Of a stretch of 64,000 bases of DNA, positions 6,707-15,842 are shown piece after piece. Where the stretch lies: contig NZ_JBBAYJ010000004.1 in assembly GCF_037153975.1 (NCBI RefSeq), positions 62,001 through 126,000 of the forward strand, in the 5' to 3' direction. The DNA comes from Aquipuribacter sp. SD81 (GTDB taxonomy: Bacteria > Actinomycetota > Actinomycetes > Actinomycetales > JBBAYJ01). Position 1 is the first letter of the stretch, and every line of letters starts with the position of its first letter. The notes under the pieces were generated by a model that saw only the letters and a program-made list of their open reading frames with translations, had not been told where the DNA came from and made no database searches. The position numbers and the translations under genes were made by a program.

Positions 6707-7807
6707 TCAGACGAACTCCACACGCAGCGTGGGGGTGGTCGGCCGCGACTGGCACATGAGCCGCAGGCCGCGCTGCAGCTCGTCGGGCTCCAGCGCGTAG
6801 TTGGCGTCCATCTCGACCTCGCCCTCGACCACCTGGGCGCGGCACGTGCCGCACACCCCGCCGCGGCACGCGTACGGCGCGTCGGCGCGGGCGCGGAGGA
6901 CGGCGTCGAGCACGGTCTCGTCCCCGCCGGACATGTCGAGCGACGTGCGCCGCCCCTCCAGCAGGACGTCCACCTGCGTCGTGCCGGCCGCGTCGGCGGC
7001 CCTCGGCCGCGGCGCGACGGGCTCGGCGTGGAACAGCTCGACGTGCACGCGGGCGCGGTCCACCCCCAGGTCGCCCGTCAGGGTGTCGCGGACGGCCGTC
7101 ACCATCTCCAGCGGCCCGCACAGGAACCACTCGTCGACGTCACCGACATCGAGCAGCGTCCCCGCGAGCGCGAGCAGCCGCTCGCGGTCGATGCGCCCGC
7201 TGAGCAGCGGCGACTCCTGCTCCTCCCGGCTCAGGACGTTGAGCAGGCGGAACCGCGCGCCCCACCGGTCCCGCAGGTCGTACAGGTCCTCGAGGAACAT
7301 GACGTCGCGCGCCGTGCGGTTGCCGTACAGCAGCGTGACCCGGCTGCCCGGCTCACCGGCGAGGACGGCTCGGGCGATGCCGAGCACCGGCGTGATGCCG
7401 CTCCCGGCGACGACACCGGCGACGTGCCTGGCCCGGGCGGGGTCGACGTCGGTGCCGAAGCTGCCACCGGGGGCCGCGACGTCGAGCGTGTCGCCGGGGC
7501 GCAGGTCCTGCGTGGCGTACCGCGTGAAGACGCCGTCCGGGATCGCCTTGATGCCGACGGTCAGGTGCTCGCCGTCCGGCTCCCCGCACAGCGAGTACGT
7601 GCGGCGGACCTCCTGCCCGCCGAGCACGGCGCGCAGCGTCAGGTGCTGCCCGGGCCGGGCGGCGAAGAGCGGCCGCAGCCGGGCCGGCACCCCGAGCGAG
7701 ACGGCGACGGCGTCGTCGGTGAGGCGCTCGACGGCCGTGACGGGCAGGGCGTGGAACGCGCCCTGCGGCAGCTCGGCGGCGCTCGCGCCCGTGCTCGTGT
7801 CGGTCAC
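6707..7807 (-). CDS. paaE: 1,2-phenylacetyl-CoA epoxidase, reductase subunit PaaE
   Basis: A 366-residue oxidoreductase that passes electrons from NADPH through FAD and a 2Fe-2S cluster to the PaaA diiron centre. An FAD-binding domain (RTYSLCGEPD), an NAD(P)-binding domain (GVVAGSGITPVLGIARAVL, FLCGPLEMV) and a C-terminal plant-type ferredoxin domain with cluster cysteines (CRGGVCGTCRAQV, then LMCQS) appear in that order. The length matches the family. The start is a GTG at 7807, 2 bp after the paaD stop. It is the last core subunit of the epoxidase operon and is probably translated with paaD. Confidence 0.95.
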   Translation of the reverse strand: MTDTSTGASAAELPQGAFHALPVTAVERLTDDAVAVSLGVPARLRPLFAARPGQHLTLRAVLGGQEVRRTYSLCGEPDGEHLTVGIKAIPDGVFTRYATQDLRPGDTLDVAAPGGSFGTDVDPARARHVAGVVAGSGITPVLGIARAVLAGEPGSRVTLLYGNRTARDVMFLEDLYDLRDRWGARFRLLNVLSREEQESPLLSGRIDRERLLALAGTLLDVGDVDEWFLCGPLEMVTAVRDTLTGDLGVDRARVHVELFHAEPVAPRPRAADAAGTTQVDVLLEGRRTSLDMSGGDETVLDAVLRARADAPYACRGGVCGTCRAQVVEGEVEMDANYALEPDELQRGLRLMCQSRPTTPTLRVEFV

Positions 7808-7809
7808 CC

Positions 7810-8337
7810 TCAGAACTCCTTGAAGTGGTCGAACGGCTCGCGGCAGGCCCGGCACCGCCACAGCGACTTGCACGCCGTCGACGCGAAGCGCGCGAGCTCC
7901 TCGGTGTCGCGGGAGCCGCAGCGCGGACAGGTCGGGGCCGGGGTGCCGTCGCCCGCCCCGAGACCGGGCCGGTAGCCGAGCTCGAGCGGCACGGGGCCGC
8001 CCGACGGCCGCGGCCCGGGCGGGGCGATGCCGTACTCGGCGAGCTTGCGACGGCCGTCCGCGCTCATCCAGTCCGTCGTCCACGACGGCTCGAGCACGAG
8101 CCGCACGTCGACGCCGGCGGCCCCCGCGCCGAGCAGCGCCGAGCGCACGTCGGCGGTGATCTCGTCCATGGCCGGGCAGCCGGAGTAGGTGGGGGTGATG
8201 TCGACGCGCACCGTGCCGTCGTCGGTCACCGTCACCCCGCGCAGGATGCCGAGGTCGGCGATGGTGAGGACCGGGATCTCCGGGTCCGTCACCTGCTCGA
8301 GGACCCGGACGGCGTCGTCGGGGGTGAGCACCGGCAC
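7810..8337 (-). CDS. paaD: Phenylacetyl-CoA epoxidase accessory protein PaaD
   Basis: A 175-residue protein of the MIP18/SufT-like class, needed for maturation of the multicomponent epoxidase, probably through iron-sulfur cluster handling. The DUF59 domain (residues about 1-90) contains VTDPEIPVLTIADLGILRGV and TYSGCPAMDEI. The C-terminus carries a CxxC...CxxC knuckle (CPRCGSRD, WRCRACREPFDHFKEF) typical of PaaD. I place the start at GTG 8337, because the preceding in-frame codon group contains only a GTA near the paaC stop. It begins 2 bp after that stop. Confidence 0.93.
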   Translation of the reverse strand: MPVLTPDDAVRVLEQVTDPEIPVLTIADLGILRGVTVTDDGTVRVDITPTYSGCPAMDEITADVRSALLGAGAAGVDVRLVLEPSWTTDWMSADGRRKLAEYGIAPPGPRPSGGPVPLELGYRPGLGAGDGTPAPTCPRCGSRDTEELARFASTACKSLWRCRACREPFDHFKEF

Positions 8338-8339
8338 CG

Positions 8340-9167
8340 CTACCAGCCGGCGCCGGGGTGGGAGCGCGCGACGTGCTGGAGCTCCGCGAGCAGGTAGCCG
8401 AGGTGCTCGGTGTGCACGCCCCGCCGCCCGCCGCTCGGCTGCCAGCGCGTGCCGGGGCGCTCCAACGTCGCGTCGGCGAGGACCGCGTCGACCGTGCCGT
8501 CCCACGTCGCGCGCAGCGGGGCCGGGTCGGGGGCGGCACCGGCGGCGACGAGCCGGTCGAGGACCTCGTCGCGCTCCCACAGCTCGGCGGCGTGGGGCCA
8601 CACGGTGTCCAGACCCGCCTGCACGCGCCGCCGGGACTCCTCGGTGCCGTCGCCGAGGCGGACCACCCACGTCGCGGCGTGGTCGAGGTGGTAGCGAGAC
8701 TCCTTGACGGCCCTGCTCGCGACCGCGGCGAGCACCGGGTCGGTGCTCGAGCGGAGGGCGGCGAAGAACGGCACGTGCCACGCCGACACGAGCAGCTGCC
8801 GCGCCATGGTCTGCCCGAAGTCGCCGTTGGGCAGCTCGACGACCTGCGCGTTGAGGAAGTCCCGCTCGTCGCGGAAGTACGCGAGGTCGTCCTCGCTGCG
8901 TCCCGTGCCGTCCAGCTGCCCGACGCGGGTCAGCAGGGTCCGGGCCTGCCCGAGGAGGTCGAGGCCGATGTTGAGGAGGGCGACGTCCTCCTCGATCGTC
9001 GGTCCCCGCGCGGCCCACTCCCCCAGGCGCTGGCCGAGCACGAGGGCGTCGTCGGCGAGGCGGAGCGTGTACGTGGCGAGGTCCCCGACATCGACGCCCT
9101 CCGGCGCCGGCTCGGTGGTCGCGACCGCCGTGGGGTCCACCGCGCCGGTGGGGGCGTTCCCGCTCAC
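8340..9167 (-). CDS. paaC: 1,2-phenylacetyl-CoA epoxidase structural subunit PaaC
   Basis: A 275-residue helical protein of the ferritin-like fold. It forms the non-catalytic partner of PaaA in the epoxidase core. Recognisable stretches are YTLRLADDALVLGQRLGEW, the dimer-forming helices ALLNIGLDLLGQARTLLTRV and the conserved AVKESRYHLDHAATWVVRLG. The family length is about 250 residues; the extra residues are a polar N-terminal tail (GNAPTGAVDPTAVATTEP). The GTG start at 9167 overlaps the paaB stop in a GTGA arrangement, indicating coupled translation. Confidence 0.93.
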   Translation of the reverse strand: MSGNAPTGAVDPTAVATTEPAPEGVDVGDLATYTLRLADDALVLGQRLGEWAARGPTIEEDVALLNIGLDLLGQARTLLTRVGQLDGTGRSEDDLAYFRDERDFLNAQVVELPNGDFGQTMARQLLVSAWHVPFFAALRSSTDPVLAAVASRAVKESRYHLDHAATWVVRLGDGTEESRRRVQAGLDTVWPHAAELWERDEVLDRLVAAGAAPDPAPLRATWDGTVDAVLADATLERPGTRWQPSGGRRGVHTEHLGYLLAELQHVARSHPGAGW

Positions 9168-9448
9168 AGGTTCTGCACCTCGTCGGGGACGGCGTAGAAC
9201 GTCGGGTGGCGGTACGGCTTGTCCCCCGCCGGGTCGAAGAAGGCGTCCTTCTCGTCCGGGCTGCTCGCCGTGATGTCCTCGGCGCGCACCACCCAGATGC
9301 TCACGCCCTCCTGACGGCGCGTGTAGACGTCGCGGGCGTTGCGCAGCGCGAGGTGCTCGTCGGCGGCGTGCAGGCTGCCGACGTGGGTGTGGGACAGGCC
9401 GCGCCGGCTGCGGACGAACACCTCCCACAGCGGCTCACGGTCGCTCAC
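9164..9448 (-). CDS. paaB: 1,2-phenylacetyl-CoA epoxidase subunit PaaB
   Basis: A 94-residue small subunit that bridges the PaaAC units in the epoxidase complex. Diagnostic family sequence is present throughout: [40 protein letters not shown] and the end [16 protein letters not shown]. The length matches the family closely. Its GTG start overlaps the stop of paaA by 4 bp, and its own stop overlaps paaC in the same way. The whole order paaABCDE is the standard one. Confidence 0.95.
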   Translation of the reverse strand: MSDREPLWEVFVRSRRGLSHTHVGSLHAADEHLALRNARDVYTRRQEGVSIWVVRAEDITASSPDEKDAFFDPAGDKPYRHPTFYAVPDEVQNL

Positions 9449-10491
9449 GCGGCCCCCGTCGTCACGGCAGCGGTGCCACCGACCTTCGCGTCGGACCGCG
9501 TCCGCGCCGCACGCCGCGCGGCGTGGGCCGCCGCGGCCTCGCGCACCCAGGCGCCCTCGTCGTGCGCGCGGCGCCGCTGCTCCAGACGCTGCCGGTTGCA
9601 GGGGCCGTCGCCCTTGACGACGCGCATGAACTCGTCCCAGTCCGGCGTGCCGAAGTCGTAGTGGCCGCGCTCGGCGTTCCAGCGCAGGTCCGGGTCGGGC
9701 ACGGTGAGCCCGAGGTAGTCCGCCTGCGGGACGGTGACGTCGACGAACTTCTGCCGCAGCTCGTCGTTGCTGAACCGCTTGATCCCCCACGCCATCGACT
9801 GCGCGGAGTTGGGCGAGGCGTCGTCGGGCGGACCGAACATCATGAGCGAGGGCCACCAGAACCGGTCGAGCGCGTCCTGGGCCATCCGGCGCTGCGCCTC
9901 GGTGCCGCGCGAGAGCGTCACCATGCCCTCGAAGCCCTGCCGCTGGTGGAACGACTCCTCCTTGCACACGCGCGTCATCGCGCGGGCGTAGGGCCCGTAC
10001 GAGCAGCGGGACAGCGGCACCTGGTTCATGATCGCGGCGCCGTCGACGAGCCAGCCGATCGCCATGGTGTCCGCCCACGTGAGCGTGGGGTAGTTGAAGA
10101 TCGTCGAGTACTTGTGCCGGCCCTCGTGCAGCGCGTCGAGCAGGTCGGCCCGGTCGGCGCCGAGCGTCTCGGCGGCGGAGTAGAGGTACAGCCCGTGGCC
10201 CGCCTCGTCCTGCACCTTCGCGTAGAGGATGGCCTTGCGGCGCAGGCTCGGCGCCCGGGTGATCCAGTTGCCCTCGGGCTGCATGCCGATGATCTCGGAG
10301 TGGGCGTGCTGCGCGATCTGGCGGACGAGCGTCCGGCGGTAGCCGTCCGGCATGGCGTCGCGCGGCTCGATGCGGCCGTCGTCGGCGACGACCCGCTCGA
10401 AGGCGGCGTGCTGCTCGGCGTCGAGGCCGTCGAGGAGCTCCTGGCCCGCGGGGGCGCCCGCGACAGCGGGCGCGGTGGTGGCGCTCGTCAT
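9445..10491 (-). CDS. paaA: 1,2-phenylacetyl-CoA epoxidase catalytic subunit PaaA
   Basis: A 348-residue diiron mono-oxygenase subunit that inserts oxygen into the aromatic ring of phenylacetyl-CoA to give the 1,2-epoxide. Iron-binding carboxylate/histidine motifs are visible as [16 protein letters not shown] and [15 protein letters not shown] (ExxH twice). The stretch [20 protein letters not shown] is also family-typical. It is the first gene of the paaABCDE operon. Upstream lies an ACCGATCGGT palindrome that may be the regulator's operator. The C-terminus carries an extra Ala/Arg-rich tail. Confidence 0.96.
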   Translation of the reverse strand: MTSATTAPAVAGAPAGQELLDGLDAEQHAAFERVVADDGRIEPRDAMPDGYRRTLVRQIAQHAHSEIIGMQPEGNWITRAPSLRRKAILYAKVQDEAGHGLYLYSAAETLGADRADLLDALHEGRHKYSTIFNYPTLTWADTMAIGWLVDGAAIMNQVPLSRCSYGPYARAMTRVCKEESFHQRQGFEGMVTLSRGTEAQRRMAQDALDRFWWPSLMMFGPPDDASPNSAQSMAWGIKRFSNDELRQKFVDVTVPQADYLGLTVPDPDLRWNAERGHYDFGTPDWDEFMRVVKGDGPCNRQRLEQRRRAHDEGAWVREAAAAHAARRAARTRSDAKVGGTAAVTTGAA

Positions 10492-10509
10492 CTCGTCCTC
10501 CCAATCCCT

Positions 10510-10519
10510 ACCGATCGGT
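10510..10519. promoter_or_regulatory. Candidate TetR operator upstream of paaA
   Basis: A perfect 10-bp palindrome (ACCGATCGGT), 18 bp upstream of the paaA start, in a locally AT-richer promoter region (AACAATACTG follows). The ACCG...CGGT half-sites recur in the longer palindrome at 12657-12672 before the paaH-paaI gene. That makes it a plausible binding site for the TetR protein encoded at 11973. Confidence 0.5.
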
Positions 10520-10648
10520 CAACAATACTGTCGGCCCTGGTCCGGCGTGTGTCAAGGTGCCCAGAGGAGTACCCACCCGAGCAGCCGGCCAGACGTGCCC
10601 GCCCTCCGGCGGCCCCGTCGTCCTTCTCCCGCGACCCTCTCGCACTCC

Positions 10649-11674
10649 TCACCGCCCGGGTCGCAACGGCTCCGAGCCCGGCCAGCCCGACGTCCGCCGG
10701 GTCCCCTCCACCGTCTCGGACACGGCGGCGAGCGCGTCGTGCGCAGGCCGCCAGCCGAGCTCGGCGCGTACGCGCGACGTGTCGAGCAGCGGCGTCCAGA
10801 CCGCCATGTCGAGCCACCCCGGGTCGACGGGCTGCAGCCGCAGCCGCCACGTCGCCCCGACCACGCCCCGCAGGACCGAGGCGTCCACCGGCACGGCGCG
10901 GCGCGCGCCGAGGGCGCGGACCAGGTCCTCGCCGGACACGACCGGCTCACCCGTCACGTTGAGCGCACCGCCCGGCCGGGCGGCCGCGGCCAGCCGCAGC
11001 GCCTCGGCGAGGTCCTCGGCGTGCACGACCTGGGTCCGCAGCCGGGCAGGGACCGGGAGCACGGGCGCCGCGAGGCGACCGACGACCGAGCGCGGGACGA
11101 GCGGGCCGAGGAAGTAGCGCCCCACCTCGGCGCCCGCAGCCCGCTGCACGACGATGCCCGGGCGGACCCGGGTCACGCCGAGCCGGTCCTGCCCGGCCTC
11201 CACCTCGTCGAGGTAGCGCTCCGCCGCGGCCTTCTGCCGGCTGTACGGCGACCCCGCGATCCCGCCCGTGGGCCACGACTCGGGGACCCTACGGTCCTTG
11301 GGGCCGGGGCTGTAGGCGCCGAGGCTGCTCACGTGGACCAGGTGCGGCACGCCGGCGTCGAGCAGCCCCGCCACCACGTGCTGCAGGCCGCCGAGGTTGA
11401 CCCGCCGCTGCAGGTGCTGGTCGTGGCTCGGCTGGATGCGCCACGCGAGGTGCACGGCGACGTCGCAGCCCCGGGCGGCCGCCGCCACCGCCGCCCGGCT
11501 CGAGGGGTCGGCGAGGTCCGCGCTCACCCAGCGCACGCCCGCCCAGGGCGCCGCACCCGGTTCGGGGGAGCGCCGGGCCAGCCCCACCACCTCCTCCACG
11601 GCGGCGTCGGCGCGCAGGGCGCGCACGAGCATCGAGCCGACGTTGCCGGTGGCACCGGTCACGAGCACTCGCAC
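10649..11674 (-). CDS. NAD-dependent epimerase/dehydratase (extended SDR)
   Basis: A 341-residue cytoplasmic enzyme of the extended short-chain dehydrogenase fold. The N-terminal nucleotide-binding motif is GATGNVGSMLVRAL, the acidic adenine-binding region is ADLADPSSRAAV, and the catalytic set is the Ser of VHVSSLGAYSPG with YSRQK (Tyr-x3-Lys). The substrate is unknown. Relatives are annotated as sugar or nucleotide-sugar epimerases. It sits between the two paa arms on the minus strand, ending 157 bp before paaA, but shows no clear link to phenylacetate metabolism. Confidence 0.85.
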   Translation of the reverse strand: MRVLVTGATGNVGSMLVRALRADAAVEEVVGLARRSPEPGAAPWAGVRWVSADLADPSSRAAVAAAARGCDVAVHLAWRIQPSHDQHLQRRVNLGGLQHVVAGLLDAGVPHLVHVSSLGAYSPGPKDRRVPESWPTGGIAGSPYSRQKAAAERYLDEVEAGQDRLGVTRVRPGIVVQRAAGAEVGRYFLGPLVPRSVVGRLAAPVLPVPARLRTQVVHAEDLAEALRLAAAARPGGALNVTGEPVVSGEDLVRALGARRAVPVDASVLRGVVGATWRLRLQPVDPGWLDMAVWTPLLDTSRVRAELGWRPAHDALAAVSETVEGTRRTSGWPGSEPLRPGR

Positions 11675-11861
11675 CCGCCCAGGCTCGCGCCGGCCCCGGC
11701 CGGGCGCACCCGGACGGGACGCACGCGCGGCGTCGCGGCGGTGGCGACGCCCTCACGACTGCACCGCAGCGCCCACGGCACGCGCCGGGCGGGGCGGCCG
11801 ACCCCGAGGGCTGCACGGCAGGGCTGAGGGCCCGTCGGCATGACCCTCGGCAGCCGCACGG

Positions 11862-11877
11862 TCACCCTCGGGTGACG
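11862..11877. promoter_or_regulatory. Inverted repeat upstream of the TetR gene
   Basis: GTCACCC-TC-GGGTGAC: two 7-bp arms with a 2-bp centre, about 95 bp before the TetR start at 11973. It could be a regulatory protein site for the TetR gene or for the divergent epimerase. It does not resemble the ACCG/CGGT palindromes near the paa genes, so the protein that binds it is unclear. Confidence 0.35.
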
Positions 11878-11972
11878 ATCCGCGCCCGCGACGCCCCGAC
11901 CGTCCCCAGATGTCGCGAGCCGCTGCCCCGCGGACCACGCTGCGGCGTACGGTTCCCGGACAGGGAGGACGC

Positions 11973-12611
11973 ATGAGCAGCACGGACGCGGTCAGACAGC
12001 GGGGGCGACCTGCGCGCCACTCGCTGGACGAGCTGGTGCACATCGTCGCCGAGGAGTTCATCGAGCGCGGCTACGACGCGACGTCGATGGAGGACCTCGC
12101 GCGCGCCACCGGCCTCACGAAGGCGGCGCTCTACCACCACGTGCCGGGCAAGGAGCAGTTCCTCCGGCTGGCGGTGTCGCGGGGCGTCGACGCGCTCGAG
12201 GAGGCGGTCGAGGAGGCGGAGCAGCTGCCCGTGCCGGCGGTGCAGCAGCTCGAGCACGTCGTGCGCCGCAGCGTCGCCGTCCTCGTCGACCAGCTGCCGT
12301 ACGTGTGCCTGCTGCTGCGGGTGCGGGGCAACACCGAGACCGAGCAGTGGGCGCTGGCCCGGCGGCGCGACCTCGACGCCCGCGTCGCCTCACTCACCGC
12401 GAAGGCGGTCGCCGACGGCGACCTCGACCCCGACCTCGACCCGCGGCTGGCCACGCGGCTGGTGTTCGGGGCCGTCAACTCGGTGACCGAGTGGTACCGG
12501 CCCGACGGCGGGGTCGGCCCCGACGAGGTCGCCGACGTGCTGTGCCGCATGCTGGTCGACGGGCTGCGGCCCCACGGCACGGCGCCGGTCGTCGCGCCCC
12601 GTCGGGCCTGA
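11973..12611 (+). CDS. TetR-family regulator, probable PaaR-like
   Basis: A 212-residue repressor. The N-terminal helix-turn-helix is TSMEDLARATGLTKAALYHHV (about residues 35-55), followed by a ligand-binding domain including TRLVFGAVNSVTEWYRPDG, typical of TetR proteins of acyl-CoA or aromatic catabolism. The ATG at 11973 is chosen for its AGGGAGGA ribosome site. It stands just upstream of the paaH-paaI gene and faces away from paaABCDE, so it most likely controls both arms in response to phenylacetyl-CoA. That role is inferred from location and nearby palindromes. Confidence 0.8.
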   Translation: MSSTDAVRQRGRPARHSLDELVHIVAEEFIERGYDATSMEDLARATGLTKAALYHHVPGKEQFLRLAVSRGVDALEEAVEEAEQLPVPAVQQLEHVVRRSVAVLVDQLPYVCLLLRVRGNTETEQWALARRRDLDARVASLTAKAVADGDLDPDLDPRLATRLVFGAVNSVTEWYRPDGGVGPDEVADVLCRMLVDGLRPHGTAPVVAPRRA

Positions 12612-12656
12612 GCCGCGCCCTCGCCCGACGAGGGGCCGCCCGGCCCGCGTATGCTC

Positions 12657-12672
12657 CCGACCGCGCGGTCGG
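12657..12672. promoter_or_regulatory. 16-bp perfect palindrome, candidate TetR operator
   Basis: CCGACCGCGCGGTCGG reads identically on both strands. It lies 35 bp upstream of the GTG of the paaH-paaI fusion and 46 bp after the TetR stop. Its ACCG/CGGT half-sites match the shorter palindrome before paaA, supporting a common regulator. TetR-family PaaR proteins of corynebacteria are known to bind ACCG/CGGT-type palindromes. Confidence 0.55.
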
Positions 12673-12706
12673 TAAAGCCGCGCGACCCGTTCGCGAGGAG
12701 GCGCCG

Positions 12707-14620
12707 GTGACGTCCGAGGACGACGTGACCTCCCGCGCCGCCCCCGGCGTCGTGGTCGAGGTGGGCGTGGTGGGCGCGGGCACGATGGGCGCGGGTATCG
12801 CCCAGGTCGCCGCGGCGGCAGGTCACCCGACCCTGCTGCTCGACGCCCGGTCCGGGGCCGCCGAGCGCGCCGTCGAGGCGGTGGCCGCCCGGCTCGAGCG
12901 CTCGGTCGCGAAGGGGCGGACGAGCCGCGAGGACGCCGACGCCCTGGTCGCGCGGCTGCGCCCGGTGGCCGCCGTGGCCGACCTCGCCGCCTGCGACGTC
13001 GTCGTCGAGGCCGTCGTGGAGGACCTCGACGTCAAGCGCCGCGTGCTCGCCGACCTCGAGGCGGTCGTCGCGCCGACCGCGCTCGTCGGCACGAACACCT
13101 CCTCGCTGTCGGTGGCCGACCTCGCCGCGACCGCCGCGAGGCCGCAGCGGGTCGTGGGCCTGCACTTCTTCAACCCGGCGCCGCTCATGCGGCTCGTCGA
13201 GGTCGTGCGGACCGACGCCGGCGACGACGCGACCGTGCGACGGGCCCTCGAGCTCGTGCGGGCCTGGGGCAAGGAGCCGGTCCTGTGCGCCTCGACGCCC
13301 GGCTTCGTCGTCAACCGGGTGGCCAGGCCGTTCTACGGCGAGGCGTTCCGGCTGCTCGCCCGCCCCGACCGCGACGGCCTCGACCCCGCCACCGTCGACG
13401 CGCTGCTCACGGGCGCGGGCGGCTTCCCGATGGGCCCGTGCGCGCTCACCGACCTCATCGGCCACGACGTCAACGCCGCGGTCAACCGCTCGGTGTGGCA
13501 CGGCTTCGGGCAGGACCCGCGCTTCGAGCCGTCGAGCGTCCAGGACGCGCTCGTGGCGGCCGGGCACCTCGGCCGCAAGAGCGGCCTCGGGTTCTTCGAC
13601 CACACCGAGGGCGCCGTACCCCCCGGACCGGCCACCGTGGAGCCCGCCGGCACGGGCGACGGCACCACGACGCCGGCGCTCGTGGCGGGACCCGGCCTGG
13701 CGGGGCTCGCGGCCCGCACCGGCTGGTCGCGTCCCGCCGACCCGGCCGCCGTCGAGGTCCGGCTCACCGACGGCCGGACGGCGGCGGACGTGGAGACGGC
13801 CACCGGCCGCCCCGTCGTGCTGCTCGACGCGGCCCGGGACTGGGACGCGGTGACCCGGGTCGGCGCGACCGCCTCCCCCGGCTGCCCGCCGGGCGCGCTG
13901 GGCGCGCTGGCCGCGGTGCTGTCGCCCGCGGGGGTGGCGCTGAGCCCGCTGCCGGACGTGCCCGGCCTGGTGGTCGCGCGCACGGCCGCCGCGCTGGTCA
14001 ACGCGGCGGAGGACGCCGCCGAGGCGGGCGTCGCGAGCCGCGCGGACGTCGACCGCGCGATGGAGCTCGGCGCCGGGCACCCCGCGGGCCCGCTCGCGTG
14101 GGGCCAGGACCTCGGCGACGCCTGGGTGGTCGGCGTCCTCGACGCCCTGCACGCCGCCGAGCCGACCGGCCGCTACCGGGTCGCGGCGACCCTGCGCGCC
14201 CGCGCGATGCTCGCGGCGGACCGGGTGTCGACCGCGCTCGGCGTCGAGCTGGTCGAGGCCGGTCCGGGCCGCGGCGTCGTGCGCGCGGAGGTCACCGAGG
14301 AGCTCCTCAACGGCTTCGGCATCGTCCACGGCGGCGTCGTGTGCGTCGTCGCGGACACGGCCATGGCCGTCGCGTGCAACAGCCACGGGCCGCTGACGGT
14401 CGGCTCGGGCCTCGACGTCGTGTGGTGCTCCCCCGGTCGGGTCGGCGACGTGATCGTCGCGGAGGCCGTGGAACGGGCGCGATACGGCTCGGGGCGGCGC
14501 AACGGCGTGTACGACGTCACCGTCAGACGGGCCGACGGCACCCTCGTCGCCGAGGTCCGGGGACGCACGAGGACGGTCGGCCCCGTCGCCGACCCGGACG
14601 ACCGAGGAGGTCACCCGTGA
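12707..14620 (+). CDS. paaH: PaaH-PaaI fusion: 3-hydroxyadipyl-CoA dehydrogenase plus thioesterase
   Basis: A 637-residue two-part enzyme of the phenylacetate pathway. Residues about 20-500 are a complete PaaH-type 3-hydroxyacyl-CoA dehydrogenase: the NAD site [62 protein letters not shown], and a second C-terminal helical domain. Residues about 501-637 form a PaaI hotdog thioesterase ([28 protein letters not shown]). There is no stop or new ribosome site between them. PaaI normally removes dead-end CoA thioesters. The GTG at 12707 follows an AGGAG site. The gene overlaps the thiolase by 4 bp. Confidence 0.9.
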   Translation: MTSEDDVTSRAAPGVVVEVGVVGAGTMGAGIAQVAAAAGHPTLLLDARSGAAERAVEAVAARLERSVAKGRTSREDADALVARLRPVAAVADLAACDVVVEAVVEDLDVKRRVLADLEAVVAPTALVGTNTSSLSVADLAATAARPQRVVGLHFFNPAPLMRLVEVVRTDAGDDATVRRALELVRAWGKEPVLCASTPGFVVNRVARPFYGEAFRLLARPDRDGLDPATVDALLTGAGGFPMGPCALTDLIGHDVNAAVNRSVWHGFGQDPRFEPSSVQDALVAAGHLGRKSGLGFFDHTEGAVPPGPATVEPAGTGDGTTTPALVAGPGLAGLAARTGWSRPADPAAVEVRLTDGRTAADVETATGRPVVLLDAARDWDAVTRVGATASPGCPPGALGALAAVLSPAGVALSPLPDVPGLVVARTAAALVNAAEDAAEAGVASRADVDRAMELGAGHPAGPLAWGQDLGDAWVVGVLDALHAAEPTGRYRVAATLRARAMLAADRVSTALGVELVEAGPGRGVVRAEVTEELLNGFGIVHGGVVCVVADTAMAVACNSHGPLTVGSGLDVVWCSPGRVGDVIVAEAVERARYGSGRRNGVYDVTVRRADGTLVAEVRGRTRTVGPVADPDDRGGHP

Positions 14621-15831
14621 CCGAGGAGAGCAGCACCGCCTGGCTCGTCGACGGCGTCCGGACGCCCGTGGGCCGCTACGGCGGCGCCCTGGCGGCCGTC
14701 CGCCCCGACGACCTCGCCGCGCACGTGCTGACCGCGCTGCGCGAGCGGCAGCCCGGCGTCGACTGGGACGCGGTCGACGAGGTCGTCCTCGGCTGCGCGA
14801 ACCAGGCCGGCGAGGACAACCGCGACGTCGCCCGCATGGCGCTGCTGCTCGCCGGGCTGCCCGACACCACCCCCGGGATCACCGTCAACCGGCTGTGCGC
14901 GTCCGGCGCCGACGCCGTCGCGCACGCCGCGCGCATGGTCCGCACCGGGGAGGCCCACTGCGTCGTCGCGGGCGGCGTGGAGTCGATGAGCCGCGCCCCG
15001 TTCGTGATGGGCAAGGCGGAGACCGCGTTCGACCGGCGTGCGGAGGTGCACGACACGACGATCGGCTGGCGGTTCGTCAACCCCCGCATGCGCGAGGCGT
15101 ACGGCACGGACTCGATGGGTGAGACCGCCGAGAACGTCGCCGAGGACCACGGCGTCGCCCGCGAGGACCAGGACGCGTACGCCCTGCGCTCGCAGCAGCG
15201 CTACGGCGCGGCGCGGGACGCGGGGTGGTTCGACGGCGAGGTCGTGCCGGTGCCCGTCGCCCAGCGGAAGGGTGAGCCCGTCGTCGTCGAGGCCGACGAG
15301 CACCCCCGCCCGGGCACGACCGCCGAGCAGCTCGCCCGGCTACGGCCGGCGTTCCGCGCCGGCGGGAGCGTCACCGCCGGCAACTCCTCCGGGGTCAACG
15401 ACGGTGCGGCGGCGCTGCTCGTCGCGAGCGAGGCCTTCGTCGAGCGGCACGGCCTGGAGCCCCTCGCGCGGGTGAGCGGGGCCGCGAGCGCCGGGGTCCC
15501 GCCCCGCGTCATGGGTGTCGGCCCGGTGCCGGCCACCGAGAAGCTGCTCGGGCGCGCCGGGCTCGGGATCGGCGACGTCGACCTCGTCGAGCTCAACGAG
15601 GCGTTCGCCGCACAGGTCCTCGCCGTGCTGCGCGGGCTGGGCCTGCCGGACGACGCCGAGCACGTCAACCCGCACGGCGGCGCCATCGCGATCGGGCACC
15701 CGCTCGGCATGAGCGGGGCCAGGCTCGCGCTCACCGCCGCACGCGCGCTCGCCCACCGCGACGCCCGCCGCGCCGTCGTCACCATGTGCGTCGGGGTCGG
15801 GCAGGGCGTCTCGCTGCTGCTGGAACGCTGA
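14617..15831 (+). CDS. paaJ: 3-oxoadipyl-CoA thiolase
   Basis: A 404-residue thiolase that cleaves 3-oxoadipyl-CoA (and probably the dehydro form) to acetyl-CoA and succinyl-CoA at the end of the phenylacetate pathway. The acylated cysteine lies in [30 protein letters not shown] carries the catalytic His, and the C-terminal cysteine is in MCVGVGQG, slightly different from the usual CIGGG. The length matches the PaaJ/PcaF family. It begins at the GTG of a GTGA overlap and is followed by paaZ after an AGAAGGAGA ribosome site. Confidence 0.92.
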   Translation: MTEESSTAWLVDGVRTPVGRYGGALAAVRPDDLAAHVLTALRERQPGVDWDAVDEVVLGCANQAGEDNRDVARMALLLAGLPDTTPGITVNRLCASGADAVAHAARMVRTGEAHCVVAGGVESMSRAPFVMGKAETAFDRRAEVHDTTIGWRFVNPRMREAYGTDSMGETAENVAEDHGVAREDQDAYALRSQQRYGAARDAGWFDGEVVPVPVAQRKGEPVVVEADEHPRPGTTAEQLARLRPAFRAGGSVTAGNSSGVNDGAAALLVASEAFVERHGLEPLARVSGAASAGVPPRVMGVGPVPATEKLLGRAGLGIGDVDLVELNEAFAAQVLAVLRGLGLPDDAEHVNPHGGAIAIGHPLGMSGARLALTAARALAHRDARRAVVTMCVGVGQGVSLLLER

Positions 15832-15842
15832 GAAGGAGACCC

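Noticed and set aside
12131-14614. Long minus-strand frame across the TetR and paaH-paaI genes
   Set aside because: Low-complexity His/Arg/Ala-rich sequence typical of an antisense frame. The plus strand encodes recognisable enzymes.
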